NCBI GenBank assembly: GCA_025766275.1
Contig: JAFKAC010000015.1
Span: 496,001-560,000, forward strand
Direction of reading: 5' to 3'
Source: Lactarius indigo
Taxonomy: Eukaryota; Basidiomycota; Agaricomycetes; Russulales; Russulaceae
DNA length: 64,000 bases
Below are positions 22,815 through 34,264 of the stretch, piece by piece. A program made the translations under genes and the position numbers. Below the pieces are notes generated by a model that made no database searches, had not been told where the DNA came from, and saw nothing but the letters and a program-made list of their open reading frames with translations. The number at the start of each line of letters is the position of its first letter. The first letter of the stretch is position 1.

Positions 22815-25800
22815 AGTAGGGCGCGGGCGTCCTGTGTGAGGGAGTCGAGGAGTGTTGCTTGTGTGACATGGTGTAGAGGAGAAGTGGGCATGTGAGTACG
22901 TGTGGAGCAAAGGAAGAGGGGATGACTTTCTTCTGTCATTTCATCCCTCCTTTTATCTTCTACTCTCTGCATTCGGGATTCCTGATACAGTCAGAGTGCT
23001 TCCGGCGTGAATACGTCATCCTTGTTGACCCATTGATTCTCCAAGTCTGGATACCCTTTCCATTTGATGAGGTATTGTAGTCGTCTTCCTCTGCTGAAAT
23101 GCTGCATGTCTAGAATTGCCTCGACTTCGTACTCTTCTTCTCCATCAATCAGCTCGGGTGGTGGTCATGTGAAGTTCTCTCCATGAAGGGGAGTTTGCTT
23201 ATACGGTGTGAGAAGATTGATGTGAAACACTGGATGGATGCTCCACTGTGTGGGAAGTTCCAATCAATAATTATAGGGGGACATCACCTGTGTCACCCGA
23301 AAGGGTCCGTGGCGTCGTGCTGCTAACTTTGCTGTAGGTTGATTGGTCCAAAGGTGTTTTCCTTCTAGCCACACAAGGTCGCCAGTTTTGAACTTGGGCG
23401 TATCTTTGTTGCACACCCATGCTTCCTGTGCCTTTTTCATGAGGTGCTGTGCTTCTTCCCTGGCTTCCTTGAGTTGCATAAGTCTCGTGGTTACATGCGG
23501 TATTGGGGACGGCTTATCAGTCCAATCAGTGTGTGGGTTATACCCCATCAGAAGTTGAAAAGGCAATTGTTTGGTGTGTTCATGGGGCCAATTGTTGTGC
23601 GCAAATTCCGCTATGGGTAGATAAGAGGTCCAGTTATCTTGCTGCTTGTTTACCCAAAAACGCAGGTATTGTTCCAGCCATTGATTCGTCCTTTCTGATT
23701 GTCCATTGGTACGTGGGTGGTAGGCTGCTGATATGTTCTGCTGGATGCCTAAGATCCGACATACTTCTCGTGTGAACTTTGATGTGAATCACAGGTCTTG
23801 GTCACTGATAACTTTACACGGTAATCCAAAGTGTTTGAAGACGTGGTTTACATACAGGGTTGCCATTTCCTCAGCCATGATTTCCTCCTTACATGGCACA
23901 AAGATGGAGGCTTTGCTGCAGTCATGGTTGGTGATCGTGAGGATGCTGTCATATCATCCCGACACGGGTAGCTTAGTGATGAAATCTACTGCTACCGTTT
24001 GGAACCGGGTTGCTTCCAGGACAGGTGTGATGGGGTGTAGTGCCGCTCGGATGGGACACGTATTGACCTTGTTCTGCTGACATTCGGTGCACCCTAGTAC
24101 GTATTTATACATGTCTTTCCGTAGGTGTGGCCACCAATAATGTCGTTCTATGATCCATTGCGTCCTCGTGATCCCCGGATGTCCATGGATGGGCAGGTCG
24201 TGATGATCGTGTATTAGCACCCATTGTGTAGAGGCGGGTCCTGTGATTACGAACCTGCTGTCCTTGTACCACTCCCCGTTGATCTTTTTCAGTTGATAGG
24301 GGTCTACCCATTGCTTGATGATCTTTTCGTCTTGTCGGTGTCGAGGTTGCTGGAGGTTTGGGCTGATGGTGAGGGTTTTAGCCGTGTTGATTGCTTTTAC
24401 GAAGACTTCCGGCGGTAACACAACCACTTGTTGGTTGTTGGCGGTTCCTTGATGGTAATCAGGTTGTCTCGACAAGGCATCGGTGCAGCTGTTGTTCTTT
24501 CCCTTGATGTGGTGAATTTTGAAGTCATACTCTGATAGTTCCAGTACTTCCCTTGCCATGCACCTGCTAATCTTTTGCGGTGTTTTCCAGTACTGTAGGT
24601 TGAGGTGATCGGAAAAGATTTTGATTTTGTGAGGGGCTCCTGCCAGCAGTGGTCTCCAATTGCGCAGGGCTTTGACTATTGCAAGCAATTCTAGGTCGTA
24701 GATGTCATAGTTCCTTTCCGTTTCGGAAAGTGTTGCAGAGTAGTAGCCTATTGGATGCTTCTTTCCGTCAGCTTTCCGTTGTAGTAGTATGGCTCCCACT
24801 GTGTATCCTGAGGCATCAACTTCTAGTTCGAACGGATCTTGAAGTACTGGATGAGCCAGCACCGGCTCCTCCGTTACTAGGTGCTTTAATGTATTGAAGG
24901 CCTTGTCTTCTTCCTCTGTCCATCTCCATTCCATATCCTTTCTTGTCAATTTGATGAGAGGTTTGGCATGCATGGTGAAACCACGAATGAAAAGTTGGTA
25001 AAAGTTGCAAAATCCTAGGAAAGACCATACGTCCCTGACTTTTGTTGGTGTTGGCCAGTCTTTAATGCCGTGAACTTTTACAGGGTCCATGCATGTTACC
25101 CCCCTTTCAAGGATTACCCCCAGGTAATCCATTCGCGGTTGATGGAAGAGGCACTTTTTGAGTTTGAAGTAGAGATTGTGCTCCTTGGCAACACACAACA
25201 CATCCCGGACAGCATCAATGTGGGCGGCTAAATCATGGTCGAAGTGAGTGGCGATTCCTATATCGTCCATGTAAACACGTATCATAGTTCCCAACCGCTT
25301 GGGTTTTGCGATGGTGTTGCGATAGATATGGTTCATCATTGCTTGGAATGTGGCAGGTGAGTTCGTGAGTCCAAAAAACATGACGGTTGGTTCAAAGAGT
25401 CCGAATTTGGTTTTGAAAGCCGCTTTTTCTTGGTCACCGTCACGGATGTGTATGTTGTTATAGCCCCATCGAATGTCTAGTTTAGTATAAATATGGGCGT
25501 TGCTGAGGTCGAGAATAAGATCCTGGATCAGCGGGAGTGGATACTGATTGCGGATCATATGCAAGTTGATGACCCAGTAGTCCTGTACTGGGCGTAGTTT
25601 CCCGTCCTTCTTTTTAATGAAGAAGAAGGAGGATGCATACGGGGAAATAGAGGGGCATAAATACCCTTGCTTTAATTTTTCTTCCAGGAACTCTTTCAGT
25701 TCCCCTTCTTCCTTCTGCGTCATGGGATATATTTTGCAGTCTATAGCGGCTGGCACTGAGGGCTTGAAGTCTATTGCGTGGTCCCACGGCCTAGCCGGGG

Positions 25801-26481
25801 GAAAGCGGTGTGAGGCCTGCTTGTTAAAGAGTTTGTGGAACTGTTCATACTCTTGCAGGAGCGTCGCTGCATGTTGCTGCTGCTTTGCCAGTATGGCCAG
25901 TTCTGTGGAAGTGGTGGCGCGAGCGAAAGTTTCTTCTTCCAGTTCCCACAAGATCTCTTCCTTCTCTGTTGTGATTAATGCCCTTGTCATGGTCCGGTTT
26001 AGTAATGCTTTGTTGGTAGTGATGATTACCGGCTGCATATCCAGATGCACTGTTGTTTGTGCCCAGTTGATTGTTGGTTCAAATGCACTGAGCCATGGGT
26101 AGCCTAGTACCATGTCTTCGCTGCTGAGGTCGGTGACCAAAAAGGTCATTTGCTTCACCTGCCAACATGTTTTCACTTCTAGGTTAACATAATGAGTGAT
26201 TAACCCAGCTTTATTCTCAGTATTATCGATGTTCCAGATCTTGCATGGTACCTCGAGTACCTGAGTCAGGATTCCTGCCTGTATTGCCATACTTGGTCGT
26301 ATAAAGTTGTCAGTTGCCCCAGAATCAACCAGGGCATTTGCTTCAGTCGTTTTGCAATTCATGTGAATCATTACTGGAATTTGCAGAGATCGATGGCGCG
26401 TTGTCACAATTACAGAATTACATTTGAAAGCCCTCACCCAGACTGACGGGTTCAGGCATCCTGAAAACCCTCTTTTCCCCA

Positions 26482-27090
26482 TGATGAACAGCACACTAAG
26501 AGGACATACTCACAGAGGGACAAAGTGTTCTGTGGTGAGATATGAGGAGTGGCTGGAAGCAGAGGTGTACAGGGTGAGTTGCAGGTGAAGCAAAGAAGTC
26601 TGGCACACAGCAGTGAGAGAACTGATGTTGGTATTACAGTGGAGAGAACATACCTGGCACACAGCAGTGAGAGAACTGATGTGGACCAGGAGCGTACAAG
26701 CACTACTACTTATACTATACAGAGGTGTGACACTAGTACAAGGGTGGTAACATAGAGTCACAGAATACAAGGAGCATTGTTCTACATACAGGACAAAAGG
26801 AGTGTATCAAAAGAGAACAAGGCGACTAGAACAAAGAGAGTCCAGACAAAGATGATATCATAATGACATCATAATAAGGATAAGAACAAAAGTAGAACAA
26901 GGGAACGTAGTACAATGAAAAGTCCGGAAGTAGTCCATATGATGTCATTGTACAGTGATGTCATAGAAGTCCTAGATTGTACAGATCAAATTAAATCTAA
27001 TCTAAAGTGGTTCTAATTAATCTACAGCAGTCCATATCTGTAAGTCCGGTCCATTAGAGCCACTAAGTGCGCAAGGGTCACTTATCAACA
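26482..27090 (-). repeat. solo LTR (family H) at the gag/pol junction of gypsy E
   Basis: A 609-bp block beginning TGATGAACAGCAC and ending CTTATCAACA on the plus strand. Read on the minus strand it starts TGTTGATAAGTG and ends TTCATCA. It is flanked by CCCCA (26477-26481 and 27091-27095). The target is the run of G residues in the frameshift heptamer of element E. A related copy lies at 30652-31259. Confidence 0.9.
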
Positions 27091-29007
27091 CCCCACAGGT
27101 CTTGAAGAATGAGGTCCTTCACCTCATCCGTACTATTGGCTACTTGCGTGAGCCACTCCCTTGCTTGTTCTCCTGCCGTTTTTGTGATGGCCACATTTAT
27201 TTGTGGCATGGGTGTCGCACTTGGTGCTGGTGACGTATATCCAGGTAGCGACGGTTCATATGTCATTGGGGGTCCTTGCGCGTACCCTGTGGTCTCGGTC
27301 ATTCAGCTGCTTGACAGGGCGTTGGGCTGCCATTCCCCCTGTGTTCGTGGATGCGGACAGTTTCGTGAGAGGTGACCTGGGGCATGACAATTATAACAAA
27401 GGACGTTCCTTAGGTCCCTTCTGGATCCTCCTTGTCCTCTTCCTCGAGCTCCAGGCCCTCCTCTAAGTGGGAATGGAGGTTGCAGCCATGTGTAAGGCAG
27501 TTTTCCATAGTCGATTTCTTCAGATCCTGTGAGCCATACTCGCACGTGGTCAGCAGACGTATCCATTGCCCACAGATTTGTTTGTGGCAGGTTTTGCGGA
27601 AGGGTCCATCCAGTGTTTCCACTCTGCTTCTTCAGCTGTGTTGGCGTATTTTTGTATTTGTTGAGCCTTGCCTTGAGGTGGATATAGTTTTTCTGTTGTT
27701 TGTGGTTCATTGAGGTGGTAGTGAGCCTTCCTTGCAAGCTGCTCAAAGTCATTTACATACTTATCAATATCCTCTCCTGCCAATTTGAACCCTTTTCGGA
27801 GTATGGCTTGTGCTTGTTCTCGTTCATGTGTGTTTTCGAACCACTGACTGAACCCGTTGGCTACGGCTTCCCATAGTTCTCTTGTATAGGGGCTTATCCC
27901 CCGCTGTATTTGTCTGTTGAGCCAGTTGAGGAACGACAAAACCCATTCACTGACTGCTCCTCCTTTGATGTAGGATAGGAACAGGAGGCTTCTTCTGTAG
28001 TTGTTGTGCATGATGGGGGCGTCCAAATTCATCCCCCAATAGACATGCCACTGTTAGAAACTGGTCTACTTTGAGTCTGTCTCTGTCAAAAATGGAAGGG
28101 GGCTCACTGGTTAATTTCTCATGATGGCCCCCTCCTCCGCCACCATCGCCACCCCCACCTCCGCCTCTGCCTCTGCCTCCGCCGGGCAGTCCTGCGGTGG
28201 TCCTGGATGGGGGGGTCCGCCCCATTGTATGTCAAATGGGATTCCTCCCCCTAGTGGTGGTGGTGGGCCTCCTCCTGGTCATCCTATTCCGGGTGGCAGT
28301 TCTAATGCGAGTCATCCTCCTGATGGGGGGTCTCCCCAGTTGGATCCTATGGCTCTAAATATTGCAGCGTTGTCAGCAGTCATTCTGATGCCTGTTTCGG
28401 GGTTGATTGGCATAAGGATTTCTCTTGCTTCCTGACATATTGCATGTGATTCCTCCAGCGCAACTTCCTCCATTGCCTGCATGATGGTTGCCATTAGGGC
28501 GGGTGAGCATACGTGGATTGGTTCTGGTTCCATAATGTGAGCGGACTCAGCTCGTTCTAGAAGGTGGTCTTGTATTGCCCCCACACTGCTCTCGGTGTGT
28601 TCTGGTTGTTGTCCTTCCTCATGTTCTTCGCTTTGAGTGGTTTCGTCAGAAACTGCTTCTCCGGTGGTGTGTTCTCTTACTTGCCCGTCGATGGGACCCC
28701 AATCCGTGCGACTGTTAAGTTCTTGCGTGTCAATGTCACAATGGTACCTCAGTCCTGCTGGTCGTATTACATCCCAGTGAGAGTCTATCGGGTTTCACGT
28801 AACCTCTGTCCAGCACAAGTGGTCGAAATTGAACTCAACTGGTTGGAACCTTGTAGGTCCGTTGAACTCGACAAAGTACCCTGTTTCTTCTTGTCTCTCT
28901 CTCCAACTGGGCACTCCTAGGAAGTGCGTTGGTACGTTGCAATCTCCCCTTTGGGTTAGCGTATAGGGACGGAAACTCATCCACTGGTCTCTTGTTGTTA
29001 TGGCCAC
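27091..29007 (-). pseudogene. gypsy E gag with internal deletion
   Basis: The frame starts at a GTG (29007-29005) in the same ACCGTGGCC context as element D and reads AITTRDQWMSFRPYTL. It then passes through a degraded middle, the capsid-like part (HEREQAQAILRKGFKLAGED) and the zinc knuckle (CYNCHAPGHLSRNC). A segment present in D (between the CAAAC at 35570 and that at 35674) is missing here, leaving one CAAAC. The loss of 104 nt shifts the frame. The 3' end is cut by a solo LTR inserted at the gag/pol slippery site. Confidence 0.83.
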
Positions 29008-29026
29008 GGTGTAATCTTGGTCTTAA

Positions 29027-29542
29027 TGTAACATCGTCACGACGTTAGCTCAACTTGAGCTTGTAAAGGTGGTAACCGACTAGTGAATTGGCACAACGAC
29101 TCGGAGGTCCATGTTCTTGTCTTAGTGAATGCGCAAAGGCACACCAACAAGTCGTTGATAAATCTAAGGTCTTCTCTAAAGACGACAGGGATAAGAGGCG
29201 AGAGAGAGAGAAGATGTGAGGCAAGAAGTGATGATTCAAGAAGACCAAGATGGCGTATCTTGGTCTTCACCAACTATCTCAAATACAAGTTGAGCAGGCT
29301 TTCAAGTGCTGCTATGAGTCACAGTAGGTAGCATCCAACGTATCGCAGAAACAACTCGAACCCTAATACTACTAGTACCTGTACTTGTAGTGAGTCATCG
29401 TATCACCGCATCAGTCAGCTATCGTGCACAATCCCCTATTGTACTACATTGTAAAGGCCTAAGGCCATGAGTCCATGACTAATCTACCTTACTGCCATAG
29501 TCACAACCGGTACAGTAAGGGTCCACAAGTCAAAGTGTAACA
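29027..29542 (-). repeat. 5' LTR of gypsy E
   Basis: On the minus strand it begins TGTTACACTTTGACTTG and ends GACGATGTTACA. It is followed after 2 nt by the primer site AAGACCAAGAT (29024 down to 29014), complementary to the hairpin arm inside the LTR. It is the partner of 20034-20549 and the same length. Confidence 0.92.
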
Positions 29543-29762
29543 ATTCATGTCTGTGAAGTATTTGGGAAAAATGTTGTCTCCAAGGAGCATCTTCACAGAA
29601 TCTAACAAGGGTAGCGTTATCATCTGAAATTGACTCATGGTCAGTAGGATTGTATCAGATCACGCTGCAAGACTGACATCGTGCTTAGGGGAACACTGGA
29701 GGCGCAGCTTTCGCTCAAGTTGCAGAACAAAATCTGGTAGTGCTTCATCTATTGGCAATTCA

Positions 29763-30651
29763 CTGATATTAAAGCTAATTAAAGCTTAAAGAGACAGGTG
29801 TGTACATATTCACACTGAATACAACTGTTTGTCCATGCCCCTTGGTCCGTCTGATTGCCACACGGAGTTCACCAGGAACTTGGACACACCAGCTCTCTGC
29901 CAGACTGTGTGGACGACTATGGCAATTGCTGCGTTACAGGTGACGATGTAATATCTTACTGACAATATGAAAGGGCAGGTCGTGTGGTGAGTTGCAGACA
30001 AGAGTATAGTGCAGAGTTGAAGGGAGAGGTTGTGATGGCGATGTCAAAATTAGAGAGTTCCGATGTCACAAATTTACATGTTAACAGGAAAGTCGGTCAC
30101 TGCACTATCCAATCACAAGTTTCAATGCATTCATTGGAATATTGGTCTGGAGCCGTAAAAAAGAAGGAAAGTAGCTCAGTGAGAGGCACTGAGGCACAGT
30201 CAAAGGTGCAGGTGGTATTGTGACCAGGTAAAGACAATAGTCTAGGAAGCAGCAGGTTAGGCCAGCACTGGCATGGCCAGCAGTTTGCAAGCCTGAGGTT
30301 AAGGAGGCAACGAGCGCAGCGGCCTACTCTCACGCATTCTGTACTTAGGCTGCAGAACTAGTACCTCATTTCCAACGATTCTCTCACCAACCACCCACTC
30401 CTCCCACTCGCCCCTACTGGCTCCTTTTTCTAGGAGTAAACTGGAACGCTGGAGCTCATGACTACATTCACAGTATGTACATGCCTACATGCGTATGTGC
30501 TTACATAGAAAATACATACTTGTAGGCAGTTGGAGCTATCGTGGCAACTAAGACTAGGAGAACCATCATGAATGGAAGCCCATGCCCCGGTGCACACATC
30601 CTACATTCTCCTGCCACGGAGACTTCCAGACCCAGCTGAATGCACTTGCGG
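29763..30651. other. about 0.9 kb without a recognisable gene
   Basis: Only short frames on either strand; none shows a domain I recognise. The first part probably contains upstream exons or intron of the gene interrupted by gypsy E, since that gene reads out of this side on the minus strand. From about 30360 the sequence is T/C-rich and then runs into a solo LTR. Confidence 0.4.
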
Positions 30652-31259
30652 TGATGAACAGCATACATAAAGACCATACTCACAGTGGACAAGAGGACTG
30701 TGGTGAGATATGGAAGGTAGCTGGAAGCAGAGGTGTAACAGGGGATGTTGCAAGTAAAGCAGGGAGTCTGGCACACAACAGAGTGAGAACTGATAAAAGT
30801 ATTACAGGAGAGGGACTTTACCTGGCACACAACAGAGTGAGAACTGATGTGGACCAGGGCATACAGAGTACTCTACTTATACTATACAGAGGTGTGACAC
30901 TAGTACAAGGGTGGTAACATAGAGTCACGGAATACAAGGAGCGTTGTTCTACATACAGGACAAAAGGAATGTGCCAAAGGAGAACAAGGTGACCAGAACA
31001 AAGAAAGTCCAGACAAGTATGATATCATAGTGACATCACAATAAAGATAACGCCGCAAAGAGAACAAAGGAAGGAGTACTATGAAATGTCCAGAGTGTTC
31101 TACATGATGTCATTGTACATGATGTCATAGATAAGCTAAGAAGTCCGAGATTGTACAGATCATATAATCTAATCTACAGGTCCAATATATCTTATCTAAA
31201 GCAGTCCATATCTGCAAGTCCTTTAGAGCCGCTAAGTGCGCGCGGGCCACTTATCAACA
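30652..31259 (-). repeat. LTR of family H, second copy, without matching TSD
   Basis: Starts TGATGAACAGCATAC and ends CTTATCAACA on the plus strand. It is collinear with 26482-27090 (shared stretches such as GTGGTGAGATATG and ACTATACAGAGGTGTGACAC). The flanking pentamers TGCGG and GGACT do not match, so this copy has either lost its duplication or marks a recombination between two elements. Confidence 0.82.
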
Positions 31260-32080
31260 GGACTTTGTCTGTGCATTCCTGGATTTCAAAGGTGTTTAGG
31301 AACAAGTCCTCCCCTTTCTCCGAGTCAAAGATGACTTGTCTAGATTTTTTGTCCCTGCTCCTATCAACACCAGCAAGGATGTGTTGCAGGGAGTGGCCAC
31401 CAATTGTATGTGCTGGGGGGGTGGGGGCTGGGGTTCATTCTGCATTGAGCTGTGTGTTGGTGAGAGCTTCCTTGTAGGAGCGAGCAGTGCTGGCCACCTG
31501 GGAGGTAGCTGCTGTGGCTTCCATAATGCTCTTTGCCATGTTGGAGGCCACCTTGTCAAGGGAGGCCACAGTCTCCCCTAGATCATTGATGGCTTTTTGT
31601 AGAGTGATGTGGTTAGCCAGGGAACTTTGGACTATATCACTCATCTCTCCCATCACTTTTTGTAGCGAGGTCTCTACCCATTTGCTTACTTTCTGAGCAA
31701 GGGCGTCCACTACTGGGGGAGTGTGTTGCACTGCTGCATTGTTTTTGTGCATGAGCACTGCCAGTGCCTGGAGGGAGCTGGTCATTCCCTTGGGAGCAGA
31801 GGCACTGTATTTCTTAATGATTAGTCTGAGGGTACAGAGGAGAGTGGAGGGCATAATGGGGTTCTCTTCTATATAACAGTCCTCATCCTTCAGTACTTTT
31901 TGGCTTCTGCTGAGGTGTTGAGGGTTTTGGGCTTCATCTGTTCCATCCTTTTGTTGTGATGGGGGTGCTAGGCCAGGTGTTAGCTTTGGTAGCTGATCTG
32001 GTGGTTCTGAGGGGAGGGGCTGGAGAGGTGTGTCCTGAGGGGTCTGGGTTGGTATTTCCTTTTGGGGTCATACTGTCCAT
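31260..32080 (-). pseudogene. retroelement ORF1/gag-like protein remnant
   Basis: Minus-strand frames give a proline-rich start (MDSMTPKGNTNPDPSGHTSP, ATG at 32080), then after a frameshift LLCTLRLIIKKYSASAPKGM and a long helical region (VVDALAQKVSKWVETSLQKV; SYKEALTNTQ). A conserved-looking end follows (FDSEKGEDLFLNTFEIQEC), cut by the LTR at 31259. The layout resembles ORF1/gag-like proteins of fungal retroelements, but no zinc knuckle or RT is present here to fix the family. Stops and frame changes show it is dead. Confidence 0.5.
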
Positions 32081-32339
32081 TGGAGCATGTTGCTTCTGTT
32101 GAAGCTTATCTTTTTGGGGTTGTGAGGAGGAATCTAATAATGCTAATGTGTGTGTATGTGGGATGTGTGGATGTGTATATTCCTTTCTGCGGTGTATTGT
32201 GCTACCTCTACCCTTAAGTCAGTGTGATGTGGCTTAGGTGGTGGTGGTTGCCAAGAAAGGAAATCTGGCCAAGGAGATAGTATGCAGAAGCTGACTGCAT
32301 CAAGATCCTTAAGAACCACCTTCACATCAGCAACACAAC

Positions 32340-32786
32340 AGCCGCTTAAATTTTCACTTATTTGAGTAATAATCCAATTAAGTGTCCCTAAATGGGTTTA
32401 AGCGTACATTAATCCAATTTCAGGTCAGATGCTGTTTAAGTGCTGTTAAGCAAACAAGTAGATTCATTTTCTTAAATTAGGCTTATTTTTCAGATTATAT
32501 TTCTGCTTACTGAATAATCATATAGCTTATTGTTCAACCACCAATTAAGTCTGAAATTAATCCATTGATTCAGAAAGCGGGTTTTCGATTAAGTGAACTA
32601 AGAAAGATGATGTGATCAACAAATCTGGTTGGTAGAATGTATATACATTTGTGAAATTTCACGACACAAACAAGCACTCTAATCAATATAAACATGATAA
32701 CTACAGCCTTCCGTTTTATCCATGGCTTCAATATATACTATTAGAACTGATTGGCAAAGTAATAAACAAATGTCAGGGACCCACCA
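32340..32786. other. AT-rich noncoding stretch
   Basis: Markedly AT-rich compared with the surroundings, with recurring TTAA and AATCCAATT words. No open frame of note and no clear inverted termini. It lies just past the 3' end of the orphan gene on the minus strand and may be a decayed small element or an ordinary intergenic spacer. Confidence 0.4.
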
Positions 32787-33777
32787 TTAGTGGAATGACA
32801 GAGTGGCATGTTCACCAAATAGCTGCTCGTCTGGCAGCATTGTTGCCTTTGAGGACCTTGCTTTTTGGTTTGTTGCAACCAGCTGCGCCTCATAAAGAAT
32901 TGTTTCCATCGCATTACGGGGAACTTGGTCCAATAATAACATGAATTCGCAAGTTGCTCCACCCCAAAGTGTGTCCGAGAAAGGTTGAGGTGGGTCATTG
33001 GGCTGCTCAACCTTCCAAATGGCAGTCTTTGTTGCCTTGCGCTTGCATTTGGTGCCTGTGCTCACCTTGTCCTCAATGACAAGCTTGATGTTGATCTTGC
33101 CATTCACAAGCAAGGTAAGCATGCATTCAAGCTGCCAAGGTCTAAGCAAATGAAACTTGAGAAGGGAAACACTCACTGCAGCGGCAGCAAGGGCCATGGC
33201 CCCAACATATCCTTGTGTTTCAGAGTCCAGCTCTTGGACAACAATGCAAGACGTGGTTGTGTTGAATTATGATGCAAAAACCTGCAAAAAAAGGGGGCCA
33301 CGCCACATGCCTGTCCACTCCTACAGAACGTTAGAAATGTGTGTGTGAATCAAGGGAAGTGAAGCAAAAAAAAACACACATCATGGTTATCAGAGAAAGA
33401 GTCAGAAAATAAGAAGCGGTAGTGCCACATCATATCCTGTGCAAATGCCACACGAGCATCATACTGGAGGTAGTGATCATTGCTTGAGAAGAATGAAATA
33501 ATTGACAAGGTTGCAGCTGATGTGAAGCTGTTGCGCCACTCAGAAATTTGTTGGTTGATCTGAGTTGTGTTGTCAGTACTTCATAGAAAAATACGAGAGA
33601 TTCTCACCAGGCTAACAGTCGTAGGGATCTCAAACAGCATGTTGGTATATACATGGCGCCAGATAACTGCCAGTGCCTTGACTAAATCGTGCTCATCAAT
33701 GTTAAAGGGATCATGTACTTTCCCCCCAGCCCAGTGCCAAATTGTCGGGACAACATCACGGCGGAAAGCTGGGTGTG

Positions 33778-34245
33778 TGTTACGTTTCGATCCATACCCT
33801 TACTGTACCGGTTGCGATTACGGCAGTAAGGTATATTAGTCGCGGACTTACTTACGGTGATACAGTAGTGCGATAGGAGATACGGTACGGATTGCTGACT
33901 GATGACCGACGCCACTAATACTGGTAGCAGTGGTACTAGGATTGAGTTACTTATGCGATACGTTGGACGCTACTTTACTGTGACTCATGGCAGCGCTTGA
34001 AAGCCTGCTCGACTTGTATTTATAGTGTCTAGCGAAGACCAAGATACGCCATCTTGGTCTTCTTGAATCGTCACTTGTTTCTTTCTTCCTATACCTCTCT
34101 CCCCCCTCTCTGTTGCCTCTACGAAAAGTGCACCTTCGAGTGTTCACTATTACCTGTGCCTGGACCTCCGCGTCTTCAGAATATTCGCTAAGTTGTTACC
34201 GCCTCTATCGAGCTCAAGTCGAGCTAACGTCGTGACGGCGTTACA
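33778..34245 (+). repeat. 5' LTR of gypsy D
   Basis: Begins TGTTACGTTTCGATCC and ends GGCGTTACA. A TATA-like TATTTATAG lies near 34017. Hairpin arms GAAGACCAAGAT (34034-34045) and ATCTTGGTCTTC (34051-34062) surround the loop ACGCC. From the right arm to the end of the LTR no ATG occurs. Confidence 0.95.
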
Positions 34246-34247
34246 TT

Positions 34248-34258
34248 AAGACCAAGAT
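34248..34258 (+). promoter_or_regulatory. self-complementary primer-binding site of gypsy D
   Basis: AAGACCAAGAT starts 2 nt after the LTR. It is the exact reverse complement of 34051-34061, the probable 5' end of the transcript. This matches the self-priming design described for Tf1 and sushi elements, where the first 11 nt of the RNA anneal to the primer site. Confidence 0.78.
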
Positions 34259-34264
34259 CCCACC

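Larger units (their letters stand above)
20580..26494 (-). pseudogene. gypsy E pol with chromodomain and extension, split by solo LTRs
   Basis: From 26480 downwards the frame runs through protease (ALVDSGATDNFIRPS), RT (RVYMDDIGIAT), RNase H (LEVDASGYTVGAILLQ) and the integrase finger without a stop until KLPVSG at 23954. It then continues with scattered stops through the integrase core (YHPRTNGQSERTNQW), the GDLVWLEGKHLW linker, a chromodomain ([17 protein letters not shown]) and the extension. Stops after DL (about 23787), YNY (23265), NFT and EAL align with arginine codons. The extension is broken by solo LTRs at 22275-22814 and 21383-21995 but resumes each time, ending at 20580 in CIADKQRDWPARDFR. 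Confidence 0.88.
20034..29542 (-). mobile_element. complete gypsy element E with three nested solo LTRs
   Basis: A minus-strand relative of B and D with two 516-bp LTRs (29027-29542 and 20034-20549). It is flanked by ATTCG (20029-20033) and ATTCA (29543-29547), a 5-bp duplication in which one copy carries a G-to-A change. Internal order on the minus strand: primer site 29024-29014, gag, pol, chromodomain, extension, polypurine tract (reverse of 20550-20562). Three solo LTRs, each with its own TSD, are embedded at 26482-27090, 22275-22814 and 21383-21995, so E is older than those events. Confidence 0.92.
19672..29762 (-). pseudogene. unrecognised multi-exon gene interrupted by gypsy E
   Basis: On the minus strand, exon sequence right of element E (about 29763 down to 29543) reads ELPIDEALPDFVLQLERKLR and then, after a short intron ending in TTTCAG, LPLLDSVKMLLGDNIFPKY. 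It continues directly into sequence left of E (20033 down) as NESKTRHITAVELVHYIDIL and SHIYSLLWRFAVASLPQHS. A GT-AG intron of about 58 bp follows (ending CATCACAG near 19801), then DVPWSFNLVAKIIQDDTLYR. The 5-bp duplication ATTCG/ATTCA lies at the junction. I do not recognise the family. The downstream end is lost at the LTR boundary at 19672. Confidence 0.55.

Noticed and set aside
22692..22972. Fused open frame joining gypsy E pol extension to LTR F
   Set aside because: The frame simply reads across an LTR boundary marked by the AGTAG duplication; it is not a fusion gene.
30652..31259. Clean solo LTR insertion with target duplication
   Set aside because: The flanking pentamers TGCGG and GGACT do not match, so only the LTR identity is claimed.
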